Under the pieces are notes generated by a model that saw only the letters and a list, made by a program, of their open reading frames with translations, did not search any database and was not told the DNA's origin. DNA of 64,000 nt from Bacillus sp. V5-8f (GTDB lineage: Bacteria; Bacillota; Bacilli; Bacillales; DSM-1321): assembly GCF_002863565.1 (NCBI RefSeq), contig NZ_PGUW01000006.1, forward strand, positions 62,001-126,000, in the 5' to 3' direction. The position numbers were made by a program, and so were the translations under genes. Shown piece by piece: positions 45,675-53,556 of this stretch; position 1 is the stretch's first letter; the number at the start of each line of letters is the position of its first letter.

Positions 45675-46961
45675 CTATCCCCTTTTTCTTACATTGAAAT
45701 TTTCCCTAATGAGAAGCCAGTTTTGCGGGAAGGACAGGCCAAGCTTCCAATAGCTGATTCCACGCAGTCGCAGCTCCTTAATTAAATCAAATTTCGCCTG
45801 TATCGAACGCGCATCTTCAAACCAAACCTCATGCCTTCTGCCCTGCCCGTCTGTATAGTTAAAATGAGGTGCCTGAGCGTTAGCGTCGTAGCGAATGGGT
45901 ACATTATAACGGGCGGCAATTTGTATTGCCTGCTGAGGACTGACAGCCCTGGCCACGGATCCTTGGACGAAAGGCAATGTCCAATCATACCCGTACAGAT
46001 TTTGCCCCATCATGATTTTTGAAGAAGGCATCTCTGTTATGGCATACTCCAATACCCTTCGAACAGGCCCTATAGGCGATACTGCCTGGGCCGGCCCGCC
46101 GCTGTAACCCCACTCATAGGTCATGATGACGACAAAATCAGCTATTTCTCCATGTGCCCTGTAATCGTGGGCTTCATACCATCGCCCCGGCTGGTCGGCC
46201 CTTGTTTTTGGGGCTAGAGCCGTAGACAAAAGCCAGCCTTGCTCCCTGAATCTTGCCCTTGCTCGGCGTAAAAATTGATTATAAGCCTCCCTGTCCTCCG
46301 GGCGTAAATATTCAAAATCAAAATGGATATCCCTAAATCCGTATCTGCGGGCAGTTCTAACAATGTTATCAAGGAATCTGCTCTGTATATCCTCATTCGT
46401 GAGGATGATCCTTCCCAACTCATCGCTGAACTGGTCCTCTTCCTGGTTGGTAATCACCATCATGAGAACCACATTATTTTGCCTCGCGATTGCAGGGAAA
46501 TCGTTAAGTAGAGGCTCCCTTAATGATCCGTCCCGGCGTGCCTGAAAACTGAATGGAGCAAGGTACGTAAGGTATGGTGCAGCCTGTCTTGCGCTTCTGA
46601 CAAGATTGGGACTTACTGTTGTTCCCCTTGGTTCCACGTATGCATTGACCTCAGCATCGGTTTTTGGACGCGGTGGAATATAAAGCCGGAAGCCAACTGA
46701 CAAGGGTTGTTCTGGTGAAATACTGTTGATCCGTGCAAGCTCCTGGTAGGAGACACCCACCCGTTGTGAGATTGAAAAAAGCGTGTCACCGGGCTGCACA
46801 AAATAATAGCGTCCTGTTATCGGGATCACCATCGCCTGGCCAACAACAAGATCGTTTGGATTAGGCAGCTCATTGACCCTTGTGATCTCCTCAGCGTTCA
46901 CATCATATAACTGTGCGATGCTTGCTAGTGTCTCGTTTTGCCTAACGACATGAATTTGCAA
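45675..46961 (-). CDS. sleL: Spore germination lytic enzyme SleL/YaaH (LysM-GH18)
   Basis: 428 residues. Two N-terminal LysM repeats (about 1-47 'QIHVVRQNETLASIAQLYDV', 52-97 'FVQPGDTLFSISQRVGVS') followed by a GH18 domain (about 115-425) with catalytic 'DIHFDFEYL' (DxxxDxE) and 'VVIMTYEWGY'. Such proteins are N-acetylglucosaminidases of the spore, cutting cortex fragments at germination. No signal peptide, as usual for proteins put on the spore by the mother cell. TTG 46961 lies eight bases after AAGGAGG and starts right at LysM; the frame runs on to 46994. Confidence 0.93.
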   Translation of the reverse strand: MQIHVVRQNETLASIAQLYDVNAEEITRVNELPNPNDLVVGQAMVIPITGRYYFVQPGDTLFSISQRVGVSYQELARINSISPEQPLSVGFRLYIPPRPKTDAEVNAYVEPRGTTVSPNLVRSARQAAPYLTYLAPFSFQARRDGSLREPLLNDFPAIARQNNVVLMMVITNQEEDQFSDELGRIILTNEDIQSRFLDNIVRTARRYGFRDIHFDFEYLRPEDREAYNQFLRRARARFREQGWLLSTALAPKTRADQPGRWYEAHDYRAHGEIADFVVIMTYEWGYSGGPAQAVSPIGPVRRVLEYAITEMPSSKIMMGQNLYGYDWTLPFVQGSVARAVSPQQAIQIAARYNVPIRYDANAQAPHFNYTDGQGRRHEVWFEDARSIQAKFDLIKELRLRGISYWKLGLSFPQNWLLIRENFNVRKRG

Positions 46962-47020
46962 AAGCTTTCCCTCCTTAACGGGTATTGCATGCATAACGGA
47001 TAAAGATAAACGCTACAACA

Positions 47021-47049
47021 ATTTTATGTTTAAGAAAGGAGATACATGA
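47021..47049 (-). promoter_or_regulatory. sigma-E-like promoter of sleL
   Basis: On the minus strand: -35 TCATGTA (47049-47043), 14-base spacer, -10 CATAAAAT (47028-47021). Compare sigma-E TCATATT / CATACAAT. The expected start of transcription is about 55 bases before the TTG. B. subtilis yaaH is sigma-E dependent. Confidence 0.6.
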
Positions 47050-47085
47050 TAAAAAAGGAGGGTGAGGAGGGGTCCGCTTGTTATA

Positions 47086-47193
47086 GTGGAACTGGAATCC
47101 CATAAATTCCGGTATGTCATTTTTGATATTGACCAGCCTGTTTCAACTGCCGCAGAAATCAGGAGACGAGTTCGGGATGCAGAGGAACTTTGA
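47086..47193 (+). CDS. Possible small protein, 35-43 residues
   Basis: GTG 47086 opens a frame beginning VELESHKFRYVIFDIDQP and ending 'EIRRRVRDAEEL' at TGA 47191-47193. An in-frame GTG at 47062 would add eight residues. GGAGGGTGAGGAGGGG lies upstream, giving two possible ribosome binding sites. Charged, beta then helix; family unknown. It ends one base before the stop of the convergent DUF421 gene. Confidence 0.5.
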   Translation: MELESHKFRYVIFDIDQPVSTAAEIRRRVRDAEEL

Positions 47194-47194
47194 A

Positions 47195-47905
47195 TTAAGC
47201 ATCATGCAATCCAGCTTGGGAATCGTTGTAAAGGTCAAGATATAACTGGCCATTAGTTCCGACAACCGCATAGCAAACGTCAGATAGCTCCAAACTCCGT
47301 TTATTTAACTCTGCCATTAACCATTGTTTGTTATATTCTTTATGGCGGGTATTTTCCTCAAGTATTTCTCTCTCAATAACGAGTTCTACTGGGAACATTT
47401 TTTCCGAGGACGTGTCAATTTGTAAATCGCTCTTTGTTACATTGCGAAATTTAGGTTTCTTCAATACGGATAAAACCCCATTAGTCTCAAGGATGGCATA
47501 ATCCACTTCATGAATGTCAAACATATCTTTTTCCCTTAGAGCCTGATTTAACATGTCCAAGGTATACCCAATTTTTCTCATTTTTTCTTCCTGTATCGCA
47601 CCATTTTCAATTAATACTTCAGGCTCGCCTGCAATCCATTTCCTGTATAGCCGATGTTTCATCAGAATTGCATTTAGAAAGAAAACCGTCAAGCTAATTA
47701 TTAGTAAAGACACAATAAAATAATGAAATTTGATCCTAATGTTAAAAGCTAGGTTTCCGGCAATTGTGCCGACTGTAATGGAGGCGATGTATAAGTGGTA
47801 ACTTCGATGGGCAATAGTTTGTTTCCCGAGAATCTGTACGAATATCCATAGCGATAGGAAAGCTGTAATTGTTCTGATGATAATTTCAGTAGTGCCTGAC
47901 ATCAT
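47195..47905 (-). CDS. DUF421 membrane protein, second copy
   Basis: 236 residues. Three N-terminal helices ('IIIRTITAFLSLWIFVQILG', 'YIASITVGTIAGNLAF', 'FIVSLLIISLTVFFLNAIL') and two soluble halves with 'KWIAGEPEVLIENGAIQEEK' and 'DIHEVDYAILETNGVLSVLK'. It is longer than the 25.8 kb protein and has the extra C-terminal lobe ('LSDVCYAVVGTNGQLYLDL'). Two adjacent ATGs follow AAGGAGAAGG. Members of this group are found in spore inner membranes; role here not known. Confidence 0.87.
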   Translation of the reverse strand: MMSGTTEIIIRTITAFLSLWIFVQILGKQTIAHRSYHLYIASITVGTIAGNLAFNIRIKFHYFIVSLLIISLTVFFLNAILMKHRLYRKWIAGEPEVLIENGAIQEEKMRKIGYTLDMLNQALREKDMFDIHEVDYAILETNGVLSVLKKPKFRNVTKSDLQIDTSSEKMFPVELVIEREILEENTRHKEYNKQWLMAELNKRSLELSDVCYAVVGTNGQLYLDLYNDSQAGLHDA

Positions 47906-48109
47906 TCCTTCTCCTTAGCACAGGGATTTTTATTATTATAGATATAGAAGTATGATGGTGCATATTTTGAAAAATATTCCCTTTCCTTCAAGCAAACTTT
48001 CTGAAGAGTGATATTGCGAAATAAAAGCCAAGTATAACATTTATTAGACAATTGCCGTTATGGAGGTTACAATCGAATCTGTGAATAAAGGATTAAATGA
48101 GGTGGCATT

Positions 48110-48940
48110 ATTAATATCTGGGAAATCTTTGTTGCAATTGTTCTTGGACTAGTAGAAGGGCTCACGGAATTTGCCCCCGTATCATCGACTGGACACATGA
48201 TTATTGTCGATGATTTATTATTTAAATCAAATCAAATATTTGGTGATGAAGTGGCTAACGCCTTTAAGGTTGTAATCCAGCTTGGATCAATATTAGCTGT
48301 TGTGATTGTTTTCTGGGGCCGTTTCATGGATTTGCTTGGCATAAGGAAAATCCGGACTGAATCAGGTGAAACCGGACAGAAATTAAATCTTTTGCAAATC
48401 CTCATAGGCCTGTTGCCGGCAGGAGTACTGGGTGTTTTATTCGAGGATTATATCGATGAGTACCTGTTCTCGACACGAACAGTTGCGGTAGGCTTATTGC
48501 TTGGCGCTTTTTTAATGCTAGCAGCTGATAAGTTCCAGCCGAAAGTGCTCAAAGCGGAAACAGTAGATCAGATTACTTATAAACAGGCTTTAGGAGTAGG
48601 CTTGATTCAGTGTCTGGCGCTCTGGCCGGGCTTCTCCCGATCAGGTTCGACGATCTCCGGAGGCGTTTTGCTTGGGATGAGCCATCGTGCGGCTTCCGAT
48701 TTTACATTCATTATGGCGGTCCCTATCATGGCAGGGGCCAGCTTAATTAAAGTAGTGAAATATTGGGACTATTTCTCCCTTGACGTTCTTCCATTCTTTA
48801 TTGCCGGATTTATCAGTGCCTTCATATTTGCACTAATCTTCGTTCGTTTTTTCTTAAAGCTAATCAATAAAATCAAATTAAAACCATTCGCTTATTACCG
48901 AATCGGGCTTGCATTGATTTTGATTTTGCTCGCATGGTAA
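48110..48940 (+). CDS. uppP: Undecaprenyl-diphosphate phosphatase UppP (BacA), non-ATG start
   Basis: Dephosphorylates undecaprenyl pyrophosphate to recycle the cell-wall lipid carrier. Conserved 'EGLTEFAPVSSTGHMIIVD' (two Glu, Ser, His) and 'LWPGFSRSGSTISGGVLLG' (Arg) are intact in an eight-helix protein. The frame has a stop at 48098-48100 and no ATG, GTG, TTG or CTG before ATG 48197, which lies inside the first motif. Beginning at ATT 48110 gives 276 residues, equal to B. subtilis UppP, with GAGGTGG (48099-48105) upstream. So either AUU is the start or the gene is mutated. Confidence 0.8.
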   Translation: MNIWEIFVAIVLGLVEGLTEFAPVSSTGHMIIVDDLLFKSNQIFGDEVANAFKVVIQLGSILAVVIVFWGRFMDLLGIRKIRTESGETGQKLNLLQILIGLLPAGVLGVLFEDYIDEYLFSTRTVAVGLLLGAFLMLAADKFQPKVLKAETVDQITYKQALGVGLIQCLALWPGFSRSGSTISGGVLLGMSHRAASDFTFIMAVPIMAGASLIKVVKYWDYFSLDVLPFFIAGFISAFIFALIFVRFFLKLINKIKLKPFAYYRIGLALILILLAW

Positions 48941-48955
48941 AGTGAAATGAACAGA

Positions 48956-48995
48956 TGACTCCCGAATCTTGAAGAAAGAGTAGGGAGTCTTTTTA
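48956..48995 (+). terminator. Terminator after uppP
   Basis: GACTCCC pairs with GGGAGTC, followed by TTTTT. Confidence 0.8.
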
Positions 48996-49091
48996 TTTGC
49001 AAATTATTTCGGAAGCATTATACAAAATTTATACTTTATAGGGGAATGCTAGTGTTTACGAGGGATATTATCTATTTAGCCAATATAATAA

Positions 49092-49106
49092 AACGTTCAG
49101 AAAAAT
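49092..49106. promoter_or_regulatory. Possible CodY box before the permease gene
   Basis: AACGTTCAGAAAAAT matches the CodY consensus AATTTTCWGAAAATT at 12 of 15 positions and lies 21 bases upstream of the -35 element. Confidence 0.35.
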
Positions 49107-49126
49107 ATATGGATAGGAAAAAAGAC

Positions 49127-49155
49127 TTGACTAAAATAAAATTCGACAATATACT
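49127..49155 (+). promoter_or_regulatory. sigma-A promoter of the permease gene
   Basis: TTGACT at 49127-49132, 17-base spacer, TATACT at 49150-49155. Confidence 0.8.
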
Positions 49156-49217
49156 ACAAATTATGATTTTTTCGAAAACTCGCTTCACTGATTAGACAAC
49201 TTGGAGGTTTTAACATA

Positions 49218-50597
49218 ATGGATATATTTCGTAAAAAATCCGTTGAGGCGCTAGTGGCGAACAGCCAGGGAAAAGAACTTAGCCGATCGCTAAACCTGCT
49301 CGATCTCATTTTTCTTGGAGTCGGCTGTGTCATCGGTACAGGAATCTTCGTGATTACTGGTGTAGTAGCCGCAGAAAGCGCCGGTCCAGCCCTAACGATT
49401 TCTTTTATAATTGCCGGAATTGCTTGTGCGCTGGCAGCATTTTGTTATGCTGAGTTCTCGTCGGCAGTACCTGTAGCAGGAAGTGTATATACGTACTCAT
49501 ATGCTACGCTCGGAGAAATTTTTGCGTTTTTGATAGGCTGGGATTTAATGCTTGAGTATGTGTTGGCCATATCGGCCGTTGCTACGGGGTGGTCTTCTTA
49601 CTTTAGATCATTGATTTCCGGTTTCGGCTTTCATGTGCCAAATATTATTTCATCTGCACCGGGTACCGGCAAAGGTGGAATGGTAGACCTTCCTGCGATG
49701 GTTATTATCCTTCTAATAACCGCACTAGTAAGCCGTGGGGTTAAGGAAAGCACACGCTTTAATAACGTAATGGTGTTTCTGAAACTTGGTATTATTATCC
49801 TTTTCATCGTGGCTGGAATGGGTTATGTAAAACCTGAAAACTGGACACCGTTTGCTCCATTTGGCTTCAGCGGTATTGTCACTGCTGCTGCTACAGTGTT
49901 TTTTGCTTACATTGGTTTTGATGTTATTGCCACTGCCTCAGAAGAAGTGAAAAACCCAAAACGGAATATGCCGATAGGGATTATTACTTCACTTGCCCTT
50001 TGTACCGGATTATACATCCTGGTTGCTCTTGTACTGACTGGCATGGTTCCTTATCAGCAATTAAATGTCGGAGATCCGGTGGCGTTTGCGCTAAGGTTAG
50101 TCGGACAAGACTCAATTGCGGGGATTATTTCTGTTGGAGCGGTAGCCGGAATTACAACGGTCCTTCTGGCCTTGATTTATGCGCAGGTTCGTTTGACTTA
50201 CTCTATGAGCCGTGACGGTCTTTTGCCTAAGAAAATGGCAAATGTACACAAGAAGTACAAAACGCCGTTTTTCAATACATGGCTAACAGGGTTCGTGGCA
50301 GCTGCAATCGCAGGCTTCGTGGACTTAACGACCTTGGCCCATCTGGTGAATATGGGAACGCTGGCTGCCTTTACATTAATATCACTTGCCATTATTGTGC
50401 TGCGTAAGAAACACCCAGAATTAAAAGCAGCATTCCGGGTTCCCTTTGTACCGGTCCTGCCAATTATTTCAGCACTCCTGTGCATCTACTTAACGTTAAG
50501 CCTTCCAGGAATCACTTGGATTTCGTTCATCATCTGGCTGTCGATTGGCTTCATCGTTTACATGGTCTATTCACGGAAACACAGTAATCTAAATTAA
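49218..50597 (+). CDS. APC-superfamily amino acid permease (YfnA/YhdG-like)
   Basis: 459 residues and 12 membrane helices. Helix 1 'LIFLGVGCVIGTGIFVITGV' carries the GxGIF substrate motif; 'FFAYIGFDVIATASEEVKNP' (helix 6) is the cationic/branched-chain amino acid transporter signature. Closest groups by eye are YfnA and YhdG/BcaP (branched-chain amino acid uptake, CodY-controlled). SD TTGGAGG. Monocistronic. The substrate is inferred, not shown. Confidence 0.9.
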   Translation: MDIFRKKSVEALVANSQGKELSRSLNLLDLIFLGVGCVIGTGIFVITGVVAAESAGPALTISFIIAGIACALAAFCYAEFSSAVPVAGSVYTYSYATLGEIFAFLIGWDLMLEYVLAISAVATGWSSYFRSLISGFGFHVPNIISSAPGTGKGGMVDLPAMVIILLITALVSRGVKESTRFNNVMVFLKLGIIILFIVAGMGYVKPENWTPFAPFGFSGIVTAAATVFFAYIGFDVIATASEEVKNPKRNMPIGIITSLALCTGLYILVALVLTGMVPYQQLNVGDPVAFALRLVGQDSIAGIISVGAVAGITTVLLALIYAQVRLTYSMSRDGLLPKKMANVHKKYKTPFFNTWLTGFVAAAIAGFVDLTTLAHLVNMGTLAAFTLISLAIIVLRKKHPELKAAFRVPFVPVLPIISALLCIYLTLSLPGITWISFIIWLSIGFIVYMVYSRKHSNLN

Positions 50598-50610
50598 TTA
50601 TTTATGGAAA

Positions 50611-50652
50611 GGGAGGCTCTTAGGGATGTATGTCCTTAGAGCCTCCCTTTTT
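50611..50652 (+). terminator. Terminator after the permease gene
   Basis: GGGAGGCTCT pairs with GAGCCTCCC (50639-50647) with further pairs in the loop, then TTTTT. Confidence 0.9.
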
Positions 50653-50708
50653 GTGCCTTTTAAGACAACACCGTAATACTGACTTGTCTTATCACATTCC
50701 GACATTAA

Positions 50709-50897
50709 GACAACCTTGAATATTTAGAGCCGCGAAACGCCACCAGTGTAATTCCATTTATTTTAATCGCAGTCAGCATCCTAGGATTTCTTGTTTACTG
50801 GCATGTGGCCAGGAATGCAAAGGTGAATATACTCAATGAAAAATTATTGGTTGTTAACACCCATAAAGCGGCTGTATCAGGAGTGATTTTTTACTAA
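50709..50897 (+). pseudogene. Remnant of a methyl-accepting chemotaxis protein N-terminus
   Basis: An open frame of 62 codons between stops has no start codon and reads 'VIPFILIAVSILGFLVYW' followed by 'NAKVNILNEKLLVVNTHKAA'. This is the signal/membrane helix and first coil typical of transmembrane chemoreceptors. It ends at TAA 50895-50897, so the sensor, HAMP and signalling parts are lost. It lies 125 bases upstream of an intact chemoreceptor gene. Confidence 0.5.
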
Positions 50898-50912
50898 ATT
50901 TACAAAAAAGTA

Positions 50913-50939
50913 TAAATATTACCATGGTTATGCCGATGT
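50913..50939 (+). promoter_or_regulatory. sigma-D promoter of the chemoreceptor gene
   Basis: TAAA at 50913-50916, exactly 15 bases, GCCGATGT at 50932-50939 (sigma-D consensus TAAA-N15-GCCGATAT). Sigma-D drives motility and chemotaxis genes. Confidence 0.8.
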
Positions 50940-51022
50940 TTTATATAAAGGTATTTTTTTCATTTAGAATGTGATAATTATAGAAATCTTATTAGATGCT
51001 GTAGGGAAAAGGAGAATGTGGA

Positions 51023-52276
51023 GTGAGTCTGGGACAGTATATTATTAGAACCAGTATTGTAGTCATACCTTTTACTGCACTAATTGGCTTGTTTGTTAAC
51101 CTTATGAATGATTTACATGGGATACAGTTTTGGATCAACATAGCCTTCACTGTTTTTTTTGGCTTTCTTGTGGGGGTGCTTTCTTCCTTTTTAAATCATA
51201 AACGGTTCATAAAACCTATCGGGAAAATCAATGAATTTTTAGAAAAAGTAGCAGAAGGGGATATGAAGGCCAGGTTGGATGAAGGCCACCTAGGAGAGTT
51301 AAAATCTATTGCGGGAAGTATAAATCATACTATTGATTCATGGGGACATGTACTTGCAAATGTCCAAAAGGCATCCAACGAAATCACTCATTATTCAGCC
51401 CAGCTTACTCAGGGGGCGGACCAAACGACAAAGGCTACTGAACATATTTCTAATACAATCGAAGAAGTGGCAGAGGGAGCTGAGAGCCAGGTACAGGGTG
51501 TCAGCCAGACTTCCGAGGTGATTTACCAGATGTCAGCAAGCCTTTCACAAGTGGCCTCCAGCGCTGTGGCTGTCACCGAGGGTGTAAACGAAACTCTCTC
51601 AAAGGCTAACTCAGGTACGGACTCCATCCGGATGGCCGGTGAACAAATGCAGTCCATCCATTCCAATGTGAATCAGCTCTCAAGGGTTGTAAAAGGCCTG
51701 GGAGAACGCTCGAACGAGATTGGCAACATTGTTGATGTGATTACAGGAATTGCCGCACAGACGAATTTATTGGCATTAAATGCCGCAATTGAAGCAGCGC
51801 GCGCGGGTGAGCAGGGAAAAGGCTTCGCGGTGGTGGCCAATGAAGTACGAAAGCTTGCGGAGCAATCAGGGAATGCTACCCAGCAAATCAGTGAAATCAT
51901 TACTCAAATACAGCAAGAAACGAAGCAGGTTGTTGAAACCATGGAAGCAGTAAACCATGAGGTAACGGAAGGGATTGGAGTAATGGGTACCGCAGGCGAT
52001 TCATTCACACAAATTCAGCTTTCCGTCAATTCGGTATCAAATCAGATTGATCAAGTAACTGCAGCCATTAGGGAAGTGAATTCCGGAACAACACTGGCTG
52101 TAAGTACGATGGAACATATATCGAATGTGGCAGCTGAATCTGCGGCCGCGACACAAAGTGTGTTGGCGGCCACCGAACAACAGGTCGCTTCCATGCAGGA
52201 GTTTAACGCATTTTCTAGCTCACTAACGAAGCTTGCACGAGAAATGGAATCATTAGTCCATACTTTTAAAATTTAA
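51023..52276 (+). CDS. Methyl-accepting chemotaxis protein without an external sensor domain
   Basis: 417 residues. Two membrane helices (about 5-28 and 35-55, '[18 protein letters not shown]') joined by a short loop, then HAMP (60-115) and a long coiled coil with the signalling tip '[20 protein letters not shown]'. With no extracellular ligand domain it must sense within the membrane, from the cytoplasm or through a partner. GTG start behind AAAGGAG. Controlled by sigma-D. Confidence 0.92.
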   Translation: MSLGQYIIRTSIVVIPFTALIGLFVNLMNDLHGIQFWINIAFTVFFGFLVGVLSSFLNHKRFIKPIGKINEFLEKVAEGDMKARLDEGHLGELKSIAGSINHTIDSWGHVLANVQKASNEITHYSAQLTQGADQTTKATEHISNTIEEVAEGAESQVQGVSQTSEVIYQMSASLSQVASSAVAVTEGVNETLSKANSGTDSIRMAGEQMQSIHSNVNQLSRVVKGLGERSNEIGNIVDVITGIAAQTNLLALNAAIEAARAGEQGKGFAVVANEVRKLAEQSGNATQQISEIITQIQQETKQVVETMEAVNHEVTEGIGVMGTAGDSFTQIQLSVNSVSNQIDQVTAAIREVNSGTTLAVSTMEHISNVAAESAAATQSVLAATEQQVASMQEFNAFSSSLTKLAREMESLVHTFKI

Positions 52277-52302
52277 GATAGAAAGGTAGATTTACACTTC
52301 TG

Positions 52303-52337
52303 CAGAAAAAAGATGCGGTCTGGCACCGCATCTTTTT
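52303..52337. terminator. Bidirectional terminator after the chemoreceptor
   Basis: AAAAAGATGCGG pairs with CCGCATCTTTTT around an eight-base loop. Confidence 0.9.
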
Positions 52338-52343
52338 ATATTA

Positions 52344-52475
52344 TCATTTCTCTTCAGTGAGTGTTTCATTTTCTCCTAGGATCTTGTTGATCTTTTGGCT
52401 GTTATTATGTGAGTTAATAATTTGCACTAAATCTGTCATATTTTCAGCCTCATAATCTTTCTTATCTTTATCCAT
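52344..52475 (-). CDS. Small acidic protein, 43 residues
   Basis: ATG at 52475 preceded by AAAGGAGG opens a frame beginning MDKDKKDYEAENMTDLV and ending 'NETLTEEK' at TGA 52344. Very hydrophilic and helical; ends beside a strong terminator. The ideal ribosome binding site makes it a convincing small gene. Function unknown. 32 bases downstream of the DUF3006 gene on the same strand, so likely co-transcribed. Confidence 0.75.
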   Translation of the reverse strand: MDKDKKDYEAENMTDLVQIINSHNNSQKINKILGENETLTEEK

Positions 52476-52507
52476 GCTAATCCTCCTTTGCAGTAGAATT
52501 TAACACT

Positions 52508-52726
52508 TTAAAGGACGTCATCCATAATCTCTTCCATTTCGATCTTGAGTTTTTCTGTTTCATCTTCTACCACGGTAATCATTGTCCCCTCAATTTCAAC
52601 AACATCCCCTGGCTTTGCCTCTGAAGGAAATAGATTAATAGGAAAGCCCTCAGTCTCGCCTCCTATAGTTACCAATCCATATTCCCCTTCAAAACGGTCG
52701 ATGATTCCTTTTGATATGTCCGCCAT
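52508..52726 (-). CDS. DUF3006 protein
   Basis: 72 residues: beta-strand-rich 'GIIDRFEGEYGLVTIGGETE' and 'PINLFPSEAKPGDVVEIEG' are the DUF3006 pattern, an SH3-like or OB-like small barrel, then an acidic tail. DUF3006 proteins often adjoin DNA-uptake or [17 protein letters not shown] hydrolases; none is here. First gene of a pair with the 43-residue ORF. Confidence 0.85.
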   Translation of the reverse strand: MADISKGIIDRFEGEYGLVTIGGETEGFPINLFPSEAKPGDVVEIEGTMITVVEDETEKLKIEMEEIMDDVL

Positions 52727-52824
52727 AGTATCTGCTCCTATACTAGTTTTTTAGAGTCGGTAACTATGGTATTCCTTTTTTATCTGCAACCTAAACTAAT
52801 CGCCCGAGACTGTTATATGGAAAT

Positions 52825-53391
52825 TCATTTGGCTGCACGATAACTGCCATTTTCATAGCACAAGACTTCTGAGACCTCTTGAACCGGTTTTCCATAGAAA
52901 TCGGCAGCACGGTAAGTATGGACCTGCTCATAAATTTCCTTCATTTTTTCAAACACCCACGCTTCATTTTTTCTGTTGGGTGCCCAATAAAAGATGTCCA
53001 TTTCATTAAGCTCGTTTGTCACCGCATGCAGTCTCTGATAAACGATGGATGATGCTTTCTTAAAACTATTTTTTTCGTAAAATATAACCCTTTTCTTTGT
53101 ATCCGGATCATTCGGAGTAATGGGTTCCACCTCAAGAATGATCGGTTTGCCCTTTTTCTTCAGACGGTTGATCAGCATGCTGCCCATTCCGTTGCCGCGG
53201 TGTTTACCGCTTACAAGAACGTAATCTATAAAGATGTAATCTTCTTTTTCTAAATACACAAGAATATACTCAGGTCCTTCCTCCCTTTTGTATAGTTCGG
53301 CCTTTTCCATAAATAATGCTTGCATATGGTGTTTTGATTTCATTTCTCTTGCAGGAAAATATGCTGTAAGTTTGTTATACCATTCCGTCAT
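52825..53391 (-). CDS. GNAT acetyltransferase, YjbC-like
   Basis: 188 residues. Acetyl-CoA motif A 'LVSGKHRGNGMGSMLINRLK' (RxxGxG), then 'GKPIILEVEPITPNDPDTKK' and 'FYEKNSF', and a C-terminal extension with 'FYWAPNR' and 'IYEQVHTY'. This layout, including the tail, matches B. subtilis YjbC, although the spx neighbour is absent. Target unknown. Cytoplasmic. Confidence 0.87.
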   Translation of the reverse strand: MTEWYNKLTAYFPAREMKSKHHMQALFMEKAELYKREEGPEYILVYLEKEDYIFIDYVLVSGKHRGNGMGSMLINRLKKKGKPIILEVEPITPNDPDTKKRVIFYEKNSFKKASSIVYQRLHAVTNELNEMDIFYWAPNRKNEAWVFEKMKEIYEQVHTYRAADFYGKPVQEVSEVLCYENGSYRAAK

Positions 53392-53556
53392 CGAAACGCC
53401 CTCTCCTTAGTGGGATTTAACATTCCGTTATCTTACATACCAACGTAAAAGATAAAATAAACCAACTTTTTTGAAGAAAATGTTTGAAAAATGCTAGATT
53501 TGGAAATAAATATTTCGTTAATAGTCTTTTAATATATCAGAAGGCAGGGAAATGGT

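Noticed and set aside
48081..48152. GTG frame of 23 codons overlapping the uppP start
   Set aside because: Could be a coupled leader, but the ribosome binding site spacing is poor; mentioned only with the uppP finding.
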